Made by a program: the position numbers and the translations under genes. A DNA stretch of 64,000 nt from Acanthaster planci (Eukaryota; Echinodermata; Asteroidea; Valvatida; Acanthasteridae), in contig NW_019091517.1 in NCBI RefSeq assembly GCF_001949145.1, positions 403,457 through 467,456 of the forward strand, in the 5' to 3' direction. Positions 1 through 12,100 of the stretch are shown here, piece after piece. Position 1 is the first letter of the stretch. Each line of letters starts with the position of its first letter. The notes below the pieces were generated by a model. It had not been told where the DNA came from. It did no database searches and saw only the letters and a list, made by a program, of their open reading frames with translations.

Positions 1-3000
1 ATATTATGACTGTAAAAATGTTTGTTTTCCTTTTTTGAGTGATCTTTAATTAAAATGCAGTTCAGTCGTTGGAAGTCGGAAAATTCTTCACCATCCACTT
101 TAATTTATTTCTCTCCACAAAAAAATGTGGGGGTGATTCAATAGTCCACCCCCTCCTCAAAAAGTGGGAGGGGGATATATACCCCCAATCCCCCCAGGAT
201 TTACGCCCACGGGTGCAAAGTTGTGACAAATTTTATCAGAAGAAATACAACCCAGTTGCCGCACATTTCCTTGCCGCCTACAAAGTGCGAATAGGTGTCC
301 CTGCACAAGAATAGCATTAACGTTTTTAACTCAGAGCATTGTCATCTGCACGAAGGTACTTCTCACACTTTAAAGGACTTTTTCTTAACTTATTTACTGA
401 CTTCCAACAATTGGCTGTAAAATCTATCAGAATATTTGCCCATCGAAAAAAAAAATCATCAGACAAAACCGTCACTGGCCTTGACCCTGATGTTTTGCCA
501 ATACAGAGAGCTGCGAATTGAGGCATCAAATATTACTCAACAAAGTCCCAGCGAAATAATTACGTGACCCAGCACGTATCGGCTTTGGTGAAAGATGCAC
601 AGTTTTGACCCTTTTGAGAAAACGGGTTTACCAGCACGAGGGCCGAAAAGTGACGTGACAAGAATTAGGTTGCATGTACAGCACTGCTTTGTTTTCAAAG
701 TCACGAGTTAGCTTTAGTAAATAATGTGTTATTATTGCAGGCGAAAACATGAGTGAAATTACATTTGACGGTGATACTAATATATAAGACGGTAAAACTT
801 CAATCGTTAAAGCAACATTTCATCTCAGTGGACAGAGGATGGTACCTGCCCTTTGTTCTGAACTCACAGCTATGCATTTTTTCCTTCGCTTTGTGAGCAG
901 CCTTTGCTGATTTTGAAGAGTGACGTTTTATGCATATTTTAACACTTTCCACATAAAACTGAGGAAATACTGATTAAACTCTGTGACGTACCATAATTTA
1001 AAAGCATTTCAATCATGCAGAATAAATCTTTGCGGATTTTAAGAAAGAATCGATGTCTAACGTTACAAGTTCAGATCAAGTATCATTTAAAAAATGTGTC
1101 ACTGAATTGTCCCGGTCTGAAGGGGCGTGGCAACCAACAGCCATCCCAAATCTGAAGCACAGATTGGCCGCGTCCCTTCAGCTGTGGTTCAGAAAATGCA
1201 ACAGCAATGGGCGTAAATCTCAGGGGATGGGGCCCTCATGGGGGTATGTATCACCCATTGTTTTGACCAAGAGATGGGCTGTTAAATTAACCCTCCACAA
1301 ACTTTTTCGTGGTGAGAACAAAAATAAAGCGGAAAGAATTTTGTCGGACTTCCCAACAACCAAATGTATTCAACAGCACTCAGAAAGAACAATTGAAAAG
1401 CCACGAATGCCGTTCTGATGGAAGATTCTGAAGGAATATAATACATGAACACTGTCCCATATAATGTCATGGTGTCAGTAGCTCTGCGCTTTTCAAATTC
1501 CCATTATCGGGCAAGGCATCCCCCACCATTCCCCATCCTCCCAGTTTCCGGCACAAATTTACGCCACAATGCAAAAGCATCCTTCACAAAAGTGACAATG
1601 CCCGAATTTATTCAGTGGACAATTGAATGCAGAAACCTGAAAACGAAGAAAAAAGATGAACAGCTCTGTACACACGTCAGTCTGTACACGCACTGGCACT
1701 ATCCAGCAATCTCCATGAGCCTTTTTGAAGCATGGCGGACACAATAGGGGGCGCTATTTGAAATGTGGGTAAATTTAACAGAATCAAAATACCTAGATAC
1801 TTTGTCTGTGGTAAATTTAGAGTGAACACAAAATATTTTACCTAAACTAAATAACCAGATAGCGCCCTCCTATTGTGTATACCTCGAATAGGGTAATGTA
1901 AATTATTGTGTGGGGATCAGTGGTCCGTTTCCTGTCGTGAGCACACATTGCAATCCCTGAATGAATAGAATCCACACTCCCTATAGGCAAAGGAAAGCCA
2001 GGCATCAGGACAGACATGCATATGCACTTTTCAATAGTGCGGCTTTACTGTTGAACAAAAAAGTTCAGGCCAAAGGTCAATGTAAGTGATGAAAACATCT
2101 ATTTATTGCATTAAAGAAGAGCTACACAAGCTGTCCACATAGCACATTTAAGTCCTACCAAGTTTGAACATTTATTACAATGTCCTGTTTTTCAAATTAT
2201 ATGAGGTGCCGCTGGAAATTTAGAGGACCACTGACAGATTTAAGCACAAACACCGTTTTGCTTTGTTCATCTGAAAAGTTGACAAATCTACACACTTGTA
2301 TATACAGTATTTGTATTCAAGAAAATATACAACTGGAAAACATAGAGTCTAAAAATTCAGCTGTCCATTTATCTTACACTTAATTTAATATACATGTACA
2401 TACACAACTAGTTTTCAACATGTCCGTGTCACTAATGTTACAAAGACGAAACAGAGGGAGGCGGGCTAGAAGTAAAATGGAGCCAAATACTTGTTTTAAA
2501 TGCTATCAACAGGAGGGAAAGAGTTCCATAGAGGGACATAATTTGACATCCTGTGCACGGACCCTATGAGACTGTGGGCTGAAAACATTAAGTGTTTTCT
2601 TGGGAAATGCCTCAATATTCCCCCTGTTAAATTTGATCATGTCATCACTTTTTGATGGCTGATAAACCACTGCATGGGAAAATTAGTGATGTCTGCAGAC
2701 GGAAATCTTACCCACGAATGTTATCCAAGTCCATGCCTCCAGTTAATCAGTCTGTTCTCATGGAACAAATGCCCATCCACTTTTTAAGCAGTGTTAAGTC
2801 AGGATAACATTTCTACTGTAAATGTGGCAGGTACAAACCAGATTGAAGACGTTTTTGTTCTGTTACAGCAACAAAATTTGGGGAAAAAGAAAACTTTGAT
2901 CTGCATCATGTTTTATGGTATTTTTCAAGCTTCATCCAAGGGGAAATGTTATTTCAACTATCCATCTGACTGCACCAAAGAAAAAAAAACTGCAGCTCAC

Positions 3001-3610
3001 AAATGTGGTTCCACTAGCCCTGCAGACTCCTCTAAATTTCTTTGCTGTACATTTCCCTAGTGAGAAAATCTTTAACGCTTGAAGTGCACAATTTGTTTAT
3101 GACATCCCAAACTTACAAAAAATAGCACTTGTTTGCAAGCCTCGTATGGACAATTTACAGTTCCTGTGATTTTCGTTTTCCCGAACTGAAACACAAATAC
3201 TGCATTAGGACATTTTTGTTTTCATGAGCTGAAATCGTTCTTAATTTTCCAAGTTAGAAAGGTTTTTAGCTAAATATAACTACATTCTACAAGTATAGAG
3301 ATGAGTGGGCCAAACCTTAAAAAGCATTCTTCTATGAATTTCATATTCACAAAAGGGGTGCTATCTTAAATTACACTTCAGTGCACAAAATGCAAGTGCA
3401 TACCCTCATGTTAGTTCTTGAAGCCAGAATTATTCCATGTGCTGTTTTTATGAAGAGTATACAGCAGCACTTGTAAGTTAGTTCATGAAGAAGGTGATAA
3501 TCTGCAGGTGGAATTTCAGACTGGGTTAACTAGGAGGGATCCGGCGACTTTGACACCCCCAGATCATCCCCAGTCTCCTCCTGATAAGGTGTTGACAATT
3601 TTTTTTTTTT
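1..3610. other. Intergenic region downstream of IFT22, no gene supported
   Basis: Several short open frames occur (the longest about 121 codons at 1053-1418), but none has a recognisable motif, codon bias or convincing splice signals. Poly-C/G runs occur near 120-205. The only structured feature seen is the palindromic element at 1739-1878. A neighbouring gene may start to the left of the window. Confidence 0.6.
1739..1878. mobile_element. Short palindromic MITE-like element
   Basis: The left end ACACAATAGGGGGCGCTAT and the right end, read on the other strand (ACACAATAGGAGGGCGCTAT), match over about 20 bp with one gap and one mismatch. They enclose roughly 100 bp of AT-rich DNA. The size and terminal inverted repeats fit a small non-autonomous DNA transposon. 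No transposase is present and no target duplication is certain. Confidence 0.6.
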
Positions 3611-3759
3611 TCATTGTATAATACTGAGCTCCTCCTGGTCCTGCTTGCGGCTCATTCCGCCCAATACCTTGCCAAGGAACCGGTTGAAGTCTCTCCTGAG
3701 GCTCTCCGCATCCTCCTCAAGATTGGTCTGAACGTGCTGCACTTTAGACATAGAGGATG
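3611..3759 (-). CDS. IFT22: IFT22 exon 6 (C terminus and stop, residues 138-186)
   Basis: The acceptor ATCCACCAG opens a 149-nt exon encoding PSSMSKVQHVQTNLEED and a basic/acidic helix, ending EELSIIQ and TGA at 3613-3611. The corresponding human end is REEMSIMT, so the protein is neither truncated nor extended. An A-rich run of about a dozen bases follows the stop on the transcribed strand. Confidence 0.94.
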
Positions 3760-6700
3760 CTGGTGGATCAGAAAACAGAAAGGGAAGCTCAAAGATGACA
3801 CCATACTGCATTGGTTACAGAACCAACTTGGATGATTCTACAAGCTTTCTAAACTTACACAACCTCCAATAAATGACAACTGTTTTATTGTATATTGTTC
3901 TGAATCAATTCATTTTGAACATGTAAAGGAAAACTAAACATTCTCCTACCACTCTTTTGTTCATTCTCATCTGTGTAAAACTAGAGTGATATCAGAGGAT
4001 CATTAGCCTTGTTAACCACATGCTGCCGGAGAGCCTGGTTTAGGGTGCATGTTCTTTATACGCACAGTCGGAGAGCTGGGCCTTGTAACAAAAGACCAGA
4101 CTCCGAACAAAAAACCAACCTGCAGGGAATTTCCAACAGTTTTTTCAATAGCGGAGGAAATCCGTCATTGTTTTGAAAGATTATACATGTACCACTATTT
4201 ATGGCATTCAGCAAGAGCAGATTAACACCGGGGATAAAAGCGCTCCAGTGATGAGCTATACAAACCACTGCACTTTAATCTGGCCCCATTGAAAAGATGC
4301 CAGTAGCGCACTATAGTCTCGGGAACAAAAGAAAATTACACAACACTACACAATCTGGGCTCTTCTTACAAGGCCGCAGGCCTGGCTGAAATACTCGGGC
4401 GTCAATTGCTGTTGTCTGTCAGATTACAGTAGCCACCAGACAGTCACTTGTGTGGGTGTAAACGTCCAGTAAATGAAGCTATGATTTCTTGAAGAATTTT
4501 GGAAATGGAAAATCTTGAAAATCACCTGGTTCTATGTCATGCAACTTCAAATTAAACCCGGCAGCAAGTGGGTAAAGTTTAAATGGGCTGACATGCCCTC
4601 ATACACGCACACCCTTCAAATGCTCTTTAAATGATCTTACTTTGAACTTACAGAGAAAGATGTAGAAGAAAAACTGTTTCATGGTCTCAGGAATTAATCA
4701 TCTCTCATGAAAATTTGAGAGTAAGGGGTAGTAGAATGGTGATGGAAGTGACGGACAAAAAGAAGTTTGCTGAGGAAATGATTGAAGACTTAGAAAGGTC
4801 TTTGAAAGAAAGAAATTGGTACCTGGCCAAAAAAATGAACAATGGAGGATGCAAAGGTGTAAGGAACTGAACACCTAGGGTCAGCAGGTGTATGGAATTG
4901 CAATACCAAGGAAGTTGCAAGGAAGGGATGAACGATGAACGAATCACAATTGTCAACTTACGTATTTCTACAACTGATGCAGATTTTGCTGATGGTTTGC
5001 GATGGCCCATGATGAGGCACTGCGCCTCGCGCAGTCCTTGTTGCACAACAAAGTGGCTGTACCTGTAACAAAGGTTCAATTGTTAGGCTGTGTCGGGAAC
5101 TACTTGACTAGCAATGATGAACAAGTCTACGGGAAGTAGCCGTAGCCGCTAAATGGGGCTTGCACGACCTACACAGAACCTTGGATGCTGCCAATGAGAC
5201 TGTACAGTTTTAAGAAAGCTGCTGGAAAGAAGCTCCAGTGGCAGACCAAAGCAGAGGTTCCAGCTTACCACATTTCAAGCTCTCTTTCATGGGAGGAAAT
5301 GTCAGGGTTGTACACTATCACCACACCGTTGGCATCCTTCATGATAGCTGGCCAGCACTCATCGAACCTAGAAAGTGGAGATGTCAAGTTGGTAGTTTCA
5401 AACTAAAAAAAAATAACCACCCAAAATAACCCTAATTATGATGCCACTTTTTGATGAGAAAAACAGCTGTAATATTTGTTATTATTAGTCTGGGGACAGG
5501 GCAACATGTTTGTTCCCCTCCCCAGTTTTGTACTCCAAAACAATAAACAAAATGCAAACGCCTCTCTGCTCCCAGCAAAACTGTCCAAACTTCCTGTAAC
5601 CAGTTGCCTGCAGCAAGTCTATGGTGTACTATCATTGTGTCACATAGTTGTTCACATCACACAGCAACTGTTACTATTCAGCTATAATGCATTCCTTTAA
5701 TTGTACTGTGTACACTCTAGAATGAATAGAGTATAAGATGCCCTGGAAGGGAGAGGGCAGTGTGAGTCCTTCTGTTGTCTCTGCTCACTGCATCAGCCTG
5801 TATTATTTGGGCTGCTACGTGGTCTCAACTGGGGTGTGGCCCAAGTACATGTCACCAATAGTCAATGGAAAACTGGTCAGTACTGGTGGAATGACCAACC
5901 CTCGGTGGATGCCTGATTAAGGTATAAACATTACTCATGTGTGTAAATGTATCAATTATTGGAAGATAGTTCATGTAAATGTAATTGCTGAAATGGTCAA
6001 CTGCATTATTGGAAATGATACAGCTTGACTTGTTTTACTCTTTCACATGATAGATTACACCATGACTCCCTAAAATTTAGGGTTTCATCTCCTAGGCAGT
6101 TCCAGTTTTGGGGTTTTATTACTCAGTCTCTAGTTTAATTTGTTCTAGTCTTAAGTTTTAAACCTTGGATACTTAATTTTATATTGATGTAAAGTGAGAC
6201 TTGTCTTTATTGTTTCAATGGAATTGTCGCTCGAGTTTGATCAACACATCAATAAAGATGGTCCAATTTAGTGGGATTCTTAAATGGTTTGTTTTATTTT
6301 AACCAGGACACGTTTTGCCTGGTGGCCAGAGTCTGCTTCCCTATTCAAGTATCAAGTTGTGCTCTGGTTAAACTCCCCTTTCTACACACTTACAGTTTGA
6401 TTTAATTCTGCAGCAAAAGAATCTTTTGATAGTCGATCTCAACTTTGAATGATTGCACAGCTATTTACACATGAGAGCTACTTTATATTCAATACATGAA
6501 CACTGACAGTTGTTGAATGCCAGATGTAAAAATCTATTTTCCAGTGGAACAATAGCTATCTTGGATACAAACAAATAAGTAAGTTCTGTGCTATAATACT
6601 GGTTAGAAATGCACAGGTTGTCCAGCAAATGAGAAATTGAGAGATTTGAAGTTTGCTCATGAGAAGAGCACATTCAATCCCTTTATAAGGCCTCCTTCAA

Positions 6701-8482
6701 AAATAGTTCTGCTTCTGGTTTCCTTACCAACCCTAATTTTGTTCGGCAAGTTAGAAAAACAAGTTGAAAAATGTTTATAAATAATTTAGAATCCTGTTGT
6801 GTTTCCCTTCTTTACAAAACACTTCTCAACAACTTTTTTCGTGTCAAAAACGGTTATGTTTTCCTACTTAGATTCACAACCTATGGAAAGAAACTTCCAC
6901 TGCACATGATCACAAGTTCCCTTTGTGCTTTGCTAATGTGGAGTTCACGATTTTCCTGTTGTGATTACCTGATTAGCGTAGAGTATAGTGGTGTGTATTG
7001 TCCATAATTCTTACGAATTGTCGACTGTATATGGTTCTACATAAATTAAGGCAAGTTTCAACCAATTTTTATGACAATTTTTGGTAGCTTTCGCCCCCTT
7101 TCAATCAGCACAAAAAATGACCAAAAGAAAAAAAAAATTGCCAACCTACAGACCCTATTTTTGAGAGGCATGTGATCGAAAGCACAGCTATTTTTCTTGG
7201 CCTAATAATGACACCAAGATTTCAGCAGTTTATAAATGGGCTTTCGGGATGAAAGATGTTCTTGAACTCCAAGTGCTGTAAGTTCTTCGTGGCTATTTTT
7301 TTGGCTGACAACTTACCAAATTACTGACAACTTACAAGATTTATGTTCTAATTGATTCTGTTGGTCTTCTTTTAAACATTGCACTTTGGGGGAAAATTTC
7401 AGAGTAGAAAAGAAAGCAGGGGCTAGGAAACAAAATTTTGTACTCAGCCTTGGCTTACTTTTGGTCTCCACTGCAATCCCATAATTCCACTTCAGCTGTT
7501 GTGGAGCGAGCTCCCATCTGGTTGCTGCTGCTCTCAAACTCAAGAATCCTGAAGAAAGTAAAGATAACAATAAAACACCAAAAATCTCTTGCTATTTAGA
7601 CCAGTGTCATTTGACTGAAATAGCTCAAGACCTCCACCCAAATTTAAACTATCTCAATAAACAGGAAAATATTAGAGAGCAGCACAATTAATCAACCAGT
7701 AATAAAAGTGAAATTGACTGGTCTGCTTCTGGAAGAGAAAAGGGAATGATTAATAAGGTACATGTATCCTCTTTCTTACCGTACGCCTTGAGTGGGATGG
7801 TACTCTCCTCCAGATATCTCTGTTGCATCAGCCAAAAAGTTGGAAATCACTGATTTCCCACTCTACATAGAACAGGATAAATAAGAAACGAACAGGCTTC
7901 AACTAAACAAAGTTCTGTATACAACAGCAAATATACATTTTGATCGACTTGATTAAAAGACACTGCCCAACCACCTACACAATATATTTAAGTACACCCC
8001 AATAACACACAGGGCCTACAATGCATTGATTTTTAATTTGAAACTTACATTTAAAATATGTTGGGTTGTAAACATGGCAAGATATTTTGGAATGCATGTC
8101 TACCATGGTGCAAAATCACCCACGCAGTAAGCCTATTTGTGATAGGCCATGGCTATAGTTATAGGCCCAAGCCATAGGCCCAAGCCATAGGCCCTACAAC
8201 ATGTTGATGGCAGGTGGTAGGTACATGTAGCTGCCATCCACATCATGTCTAGGATTCTCTTCCTATACTCGGCATGATTTTAGCGTCATGCTGTCATGAC
8301 TACGACCAACTGACGAACCGTCTGCAGTAGGGCCTAACATTTCATCAGGCCTACACAAAAGTTGCATTAGTCTTGACAAAAATCTACGTTCTTTCTTGTG
8401 ACAAGCCTGACCTACTGCATAAAAACGTTATTCAAAAGTTTACCTCACACGGTCCAACAATTAAAATCTTTGCCTTCAGCAT
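3611..8482 (-). CDS. IFT22: Intraflagellar transport protein 22 (RABL5-like), six exons, complete
   Basis: The coding exons are 8482-8444, 7862-7780, 7548-7459, 5367-5269, 5062-4962 and 3759-3611 on the minus strand. All introns are GT-AG and all phases agree. They give 561 nt, 186 residues plus stop; human IFT22 has about 185. The start MLKAKILIVGPCESGKS holds a P-loop (GPCESGKS, residues 10-17). A switch II-like WDCSGDQ follows at 64-70, then WPAIMKDANGVVIVYN at 76-91. The acidic C-terminal segment NLEEDAESLRRDF and the ending EELSIIQ match the family's usual end. IFT22 is a divergent Rab-like small GTPase carried in the IFT-B complex, which moves cargo along the axoneme of cilia; that role is family knowledge, not visible here. 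The gene is divergent from the RasGAP gene, 551 bp away. Nothing looks broken. Identification is secure because short diagnostic segments match along the whole length in order. Confidence 0.95.
4014..4520 (-). repeat. Dispersed ~450-500 bp repeat, copy 1 (IFT22 intron 5)
   Basis: Read on the minus strand, this resembles two plus-strand blocks at 54610-55075 and 56290-56815. Shared landmarks in order are CATTTACTGGACG, CTGACAG, GAGTATTTCAGCCAGGCCTG, AAGAGCCCAGATT, TTCTTTTGTTC, GGGGCCAGATTA, GAGCGCTTTTATCCCCGGTG and AACCACATGCTGCCGG. It has no open frame and no obvious inverted or direct terminal repeats, so the class is unknown. Confidence 0.75.
4962..5062 (-). CDS. IFT22: IFT22 exon 5 (residues 104-137)
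   Basis: The acceptor TTTGTTACAG opens a 101-nt exon encoding WYSHFVVQQGLREAQCLIMG followed by HRKPSAKSASVVEI. It aligns with the family segment YSCFVQQ...TQCMLIAHHKP. The donor is GTAAGT in phase 1. The intron to exon 4 is only 206 bp. Confidence 0.93.
5269..5367 (-). CDS. IFT22: IFT22 exon 4 (residues 71-103)
   Basis: The acceptor CACTTTCTAG opens a 99-nt exon encoding KFDECWPAIMKDANGVVIVY and then NPDISSHERELEM. This is the best conserved part of the protein. The donor GTAAGC follows in phase 2, and the split TGG codon (W104) is restored by exon 5. Confidence 0.95.
5368..7458. other. IFT22: IFT22 intron 3, nothing else recognised
   Basis: This 2.1-kb stretch between exons 4 and 3 is AT-rich with scattered stop codons in all frames. 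I see no gene, element ends or RNA. Introns 2 (7549-7779), 4 (5063-5268) and 1 (7863-8443) are short and hold only ordinary sequence. Intron 1 has a short direct repeat of AGCCATAGGCCCA near 8170-8200. Confidence 0.6.
7459..7548 (-). CDS. IFT22: IFT22 exon 3 (residues 41-70)
   Basis: The acceptor TTTCTTCAG is followed by 90 nt encoding RILEFE, a polar loop and VELWDCSGDQ. The WDCSGDQ segment corresponds to the switch II region WDCGGDAK of human IFT22. The donor is GTAAGC, phase 2. Confidence 0.93.
7780..7862 (-). CDS. IFT22: IFT22 exon 2 (rest of P-loop, residues 14-40)
   Basis: The acceptor TATGTAG precedes AGTGGGAAATCAG, which encodes SGKSVISNFLAD and finishes the P-loop begun in exon 1. 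It ends with YHPTQGV, as in the family (EYSPTQGVR), at a GTAAGA donor in phase 2. It is 83 nt long. Confidence 0.93.
8444..8482 (-). CDS. IFT22: IFT22 exon 1 (start codon, residues 1-13)
   Basis: The 39-nt coding part begins at the ATG at 8482-8480 and encodes MLKAKILIVGPCE, ending at a GTAAAC donor in phase 0. The start is chosen because the N terminus aligns with the family start (MLKAKILFVGPCE in human, from memory) and the reading frame runs directly into the P-loop completed by exon 2. Confidence 0.92.
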
Positions 8483-9033
8483 GATGTCTCTTGTTGGATC
8501 AGAATCTAGACTCCATACAAGAATTTGCTTGGCTAATAGCGGACTCTTGGGGGCGCTGCACTAAATTTTTGGAAACTCCAATACATGAGACGCAAAATTT
8601 TTGAAAAAGCAAAATTGGCATTCAGAAAATACTTGACGCTGAAAACGGTCAATTCCCTTCAAATAAAAATTTCAATCATTTGGCAGACTAGAAAGAGAAA
8701 TATAATTGTTTTGTGTTGATAACTTTATGTCGTCTGCTACTTCACGGATTTATGGACGAACGCCCTCTATTACATACTTCGTTGGTAACTTTCAGTGAAG
8801 ATTCGATGTGCGTGCGGATATGCGGAGTACCAATTTTACGAGCAAACGCGTACAGTAGTACAGTACAGGCACGCAACGCACGTTGCATGCACTGCAGACG
8901 ACATCTGGCAAAGAAGGCGAGTGGATGCACGGAACGTGTCGTTAAGCAAGTGATAATTTGATAATCTCTGATATCAAAATGAAATGTTTTTGATGACATA
9001 TATTCTGATACAGTGACTGCGCTGCAAAAAAAC
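8483..9033. promoter_or_regulatory. Head-to-head intergenic region, probable shared IFT22 / RasGAP promoter
   Basis: Only 551 bp separate the IFT22 ATG (minus) from the RasGAP ATG (plus). The part from about 8750 to 8950 is visibly richer in CpG than the AT-rich introns on both sides, which fits a shared promoter. GGTAAC at 8784-8789 matches one half of the RFX X-box typical of ciliary gene promoters; the second half-site is absent, so this is only a hint. A four-codon upstream ORF (M-K-C-F-stop) begins at 8979 within the likely RasGAP 5' leader. No clear TATA box is placed properly for either gene. Confidence 0.55.
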
Positions 9034-9101
9034 ATGGTGAAGAACACGTCGCTCTACGTACGGATTGGAGAAGCGAAGGACTTGCCGGGAAAAGACCTCA
9101 T
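9034..9101 (+). CDS. RasGAP exon 1 (start, residues 1-22)
   Basis: The ATG sits in the context AAACATGG, a good eukaryotic start. It encodes MVKNTSLYVRIGEAKDLPGK then DL, the first strand of C2A, matching the family opening (MAKSSSL...VEG..LPAKD). The donor GTAAAT follows in phase 2. Confidence 0.92.
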
Positions 9102-12100
9102 GTAAATTTTCCAAAAAACTTTCATTACACTGTCAACATAATAAAGTTTAAACTTTGTTATGCCGACAGTGTAATGCTAGGCCTAGCCTACCTTCTGTTT
9201 GCTACTGGCACAGTTGATTACGGAAATCCTGCTAAAAAGCAGTTTCAAAATGCGTATCTCATGACTTTAATCCGCAGTTTCAGTTACATGTAACATGAGT
9301 CATGTAACTGAAACTGCGGATTGAAGTGGGTTTGCTGGAAACCGTCTTGTTTCAAGTTTGCAAGCAAACTTCTTGTTTCATGTTTGCCTGATCAACAATT
9401 CAGACAAACGATTTATTCGGGATCAATCATTCATTGATGAAAGTAAAAACCAATGAAAGACTTCCAGATGTCTAGGCTGCATTAGCTGGCTGTGCCAGGA
9501 TTTGCCTCGCCAAGCTCACTGTTGTTGAGAATCTGGGTCATCTTGACCAGGGACAATTCGTACCCCAGTCAACTTGTACCCCAGTCAACTCGTACCCTCG
9601 TAAATGCATGCCCGGTCAACATGTACCCAAGTCAACTCGTACCCTTGCATGTTTCATTCGTAATAGCTAGTGTTGTCTGTAATATACAATGTACATGTAG
9701 ATGCACATTCTTCAAATACTTTAGTGTTTGCTCTGTAGTCTTTATTTCAGGAGTGGCACCAAACACAACTCTTGTTTGCACTTTGAAGTTACCAGCTATT
9801 GGCTGTTTTTGTTTGGGAGATTTAGAATTTAATTTTTTTATTCAGAGTCAGTGTTCTAGCTAGGACCATTTTAGTGCCGGGTAAATATTTTGGATTGCGA
9901 CGCGCAGCAAGCAGTGAGTGGAGCTCTCGGGGCTCATTGTGGGATTGCGCCCCCTATTGATACCGCTGTTCGGCTAGTCTCAAGCCAAGACTATGAACAC
10001 ATGCATGCTGCCTTGGGGGAGGTTACATTATATCCCATAATTTCACATCCGGGTCTCGCAACAATGCGAGCTAGATGTTCTGAACGCTTCCTCATGCTTG
10101 AAATACAATCGAATTGGTACATTTTCAGTAATTTTTCAATTCATTTCTTGGAAAATCCATGTTGGGTGGAAATTTGCAGTAATGGGTGGTGCCACCAGGG
10201 GCCGCCCACCGTGGCTAGAACACTGATCAGAGTCCTCTTTGTGCTAAATGAGATTGTGTGGGATAATTATTGCTTTTTAGAGGATTTTATCCTTTTTTAA
10301 AAAGAATGTTTTCAAGTGGCTTTTTAATTTTGAGGATTTCATTAGGCAAGTCTGCAAGAGGTTTCATTTATTTTTAAATTCAATAATTGTAGTGGCAGTG
10401 GCTTAAGTTCTCGACGGAAATTGGGGATTTCTTTTTAAAGAATATTTCGGTTTTAAATAATTTAATTTTATTATTCAAGCATCGCAAAGCAAGGATATTA
10501 CACAGTGACTATAATAATAATAAAAAACAAATTTTTGCCTTCCTGCATATGTTTCGTTAATTACGTTACACAAACCACATAGGTCGGCAACTCTATCAAC
10601 TGGTTATCACACACATTTACCCTTACAGTTTCCTTATTCCTATTGGTTGAAATGTGCCATGTGACCGTGTATTAATGATAATGCCCACTGCGATTAGATA
10701 ATGGCCATTGCGTAAAAACGTGCTGGCACCTTGATATGATACAGCTTAATCCATTCCTACTGGTCAAGAGCCTGTGTGCGCCATCGTCACCTTCGTCAAA
10801 CCAAAGACAAGGGAGACAGACTAACCTGGACATCCAAGTACTTCAGCACTGGTTTTTATTTCTCCCAACCCAATTACAAAACAAGTCTGGCTGTGGGCCA
10901 ATGTACCGATACATGTATTTTTATACATTGATATAAGACTAAAGCACATTTATTCGTATGGAGTACAAGTTGTCCTGAATACAAGTGGTCTTTGGTACAA
11001 ATTGACTGGGGTATGAGTTGATTGGGGTACCACTTGACTTGTGTTCGAATTGACTTACATGTAGGTCAATTTTGGGGACAAGTTGTCTTGGGTACAGCTA
11101 CGAGTTGCCTTGATTCCTTTGTTGATACCATTTCTGATTGCTAAACATACATGTACATGTATGTACAGTGTACCTGTACACATTGAAATACTCTATGATG
11201 TGAAAATATTGGAATCAAACTTCAGTTGTATGCTGAGGACTAGAATTTAACGTAACTGATGTAGCATCATTCCCTTACTTCACAATGCTCTTATACTACA
11301 CCTTCCGTTCGTCACCCCCAGAACTACATGTGTGGGGCTCTGGCCCTGGTCACTGTTGAACATGGTCCTCTTATTTCAGGAAATTGATTTAAAACAGAGG
11401 TAGATCCACTATTTTCAAATGCACTTACTTCAGAAATGTTCACTACAGTTGGCTGGAGTTTGAGTTCTTCATGCATGTAGATTATCCATCCAAGAAATGT
11501 CTTTTTTCATGGAATTCCATGCACTCGGAAATATTTAATTGCAGAAGAGTGTTTATAATTATGCATAAAAGCCAATAGTTTCTTCATGTTTTGGGTTGTT
11601 AAAGATTTGCTATGTGATTGCACAGTTACATTATGTTGAAATAATGTGAAATTGTTTGGCAAATTTGTGGAGGTATGTGTATCATTCCCACCTATCAGCT
11701 TAAGGCAAGCCAGGAATTGAGGTCCAACCAATGGCATGTGGGTAGGAAGTAAACGTTGATGAAACTAGTACAAGATGCTTCATTTGGACGGTCAGATGTC
11801 CAGAACAGTGTCGTGACTATCTTTTGTACAAAGCACACTTTGTTCCAATGTACCATTTTGTGGAAATGTTTGGGCTTCAAGATTGTTCATGACTATTAAT
11901 GCACACTTACATGTATGTGGGTCATTCAAAAAATTAGGGATTCAATTTTTTCATTCATGTCCCTGTCATATCCGACATACATGTATGATTTTGTAAGTTC
12001 AGAACACATTTTCTAATTTCCAAAAGTGACGAATTAATGCAAGTTACCTGCCAAACAAGTAGTAGTAGTTTGAAATCAATTTCAGTGATAATCATGTCAA

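Noticed and set aside
1053-1418. 121-codon open frame left of IFT22
   Set aside because: No known motif, no splice or promoter support, composition like its surroundings.
4705-5079. 124-codon minus-strand open frame
   Set aside because: Only the part at 4962-5062 is coding (IFT22 exon 5); the rest is intron on both sides.
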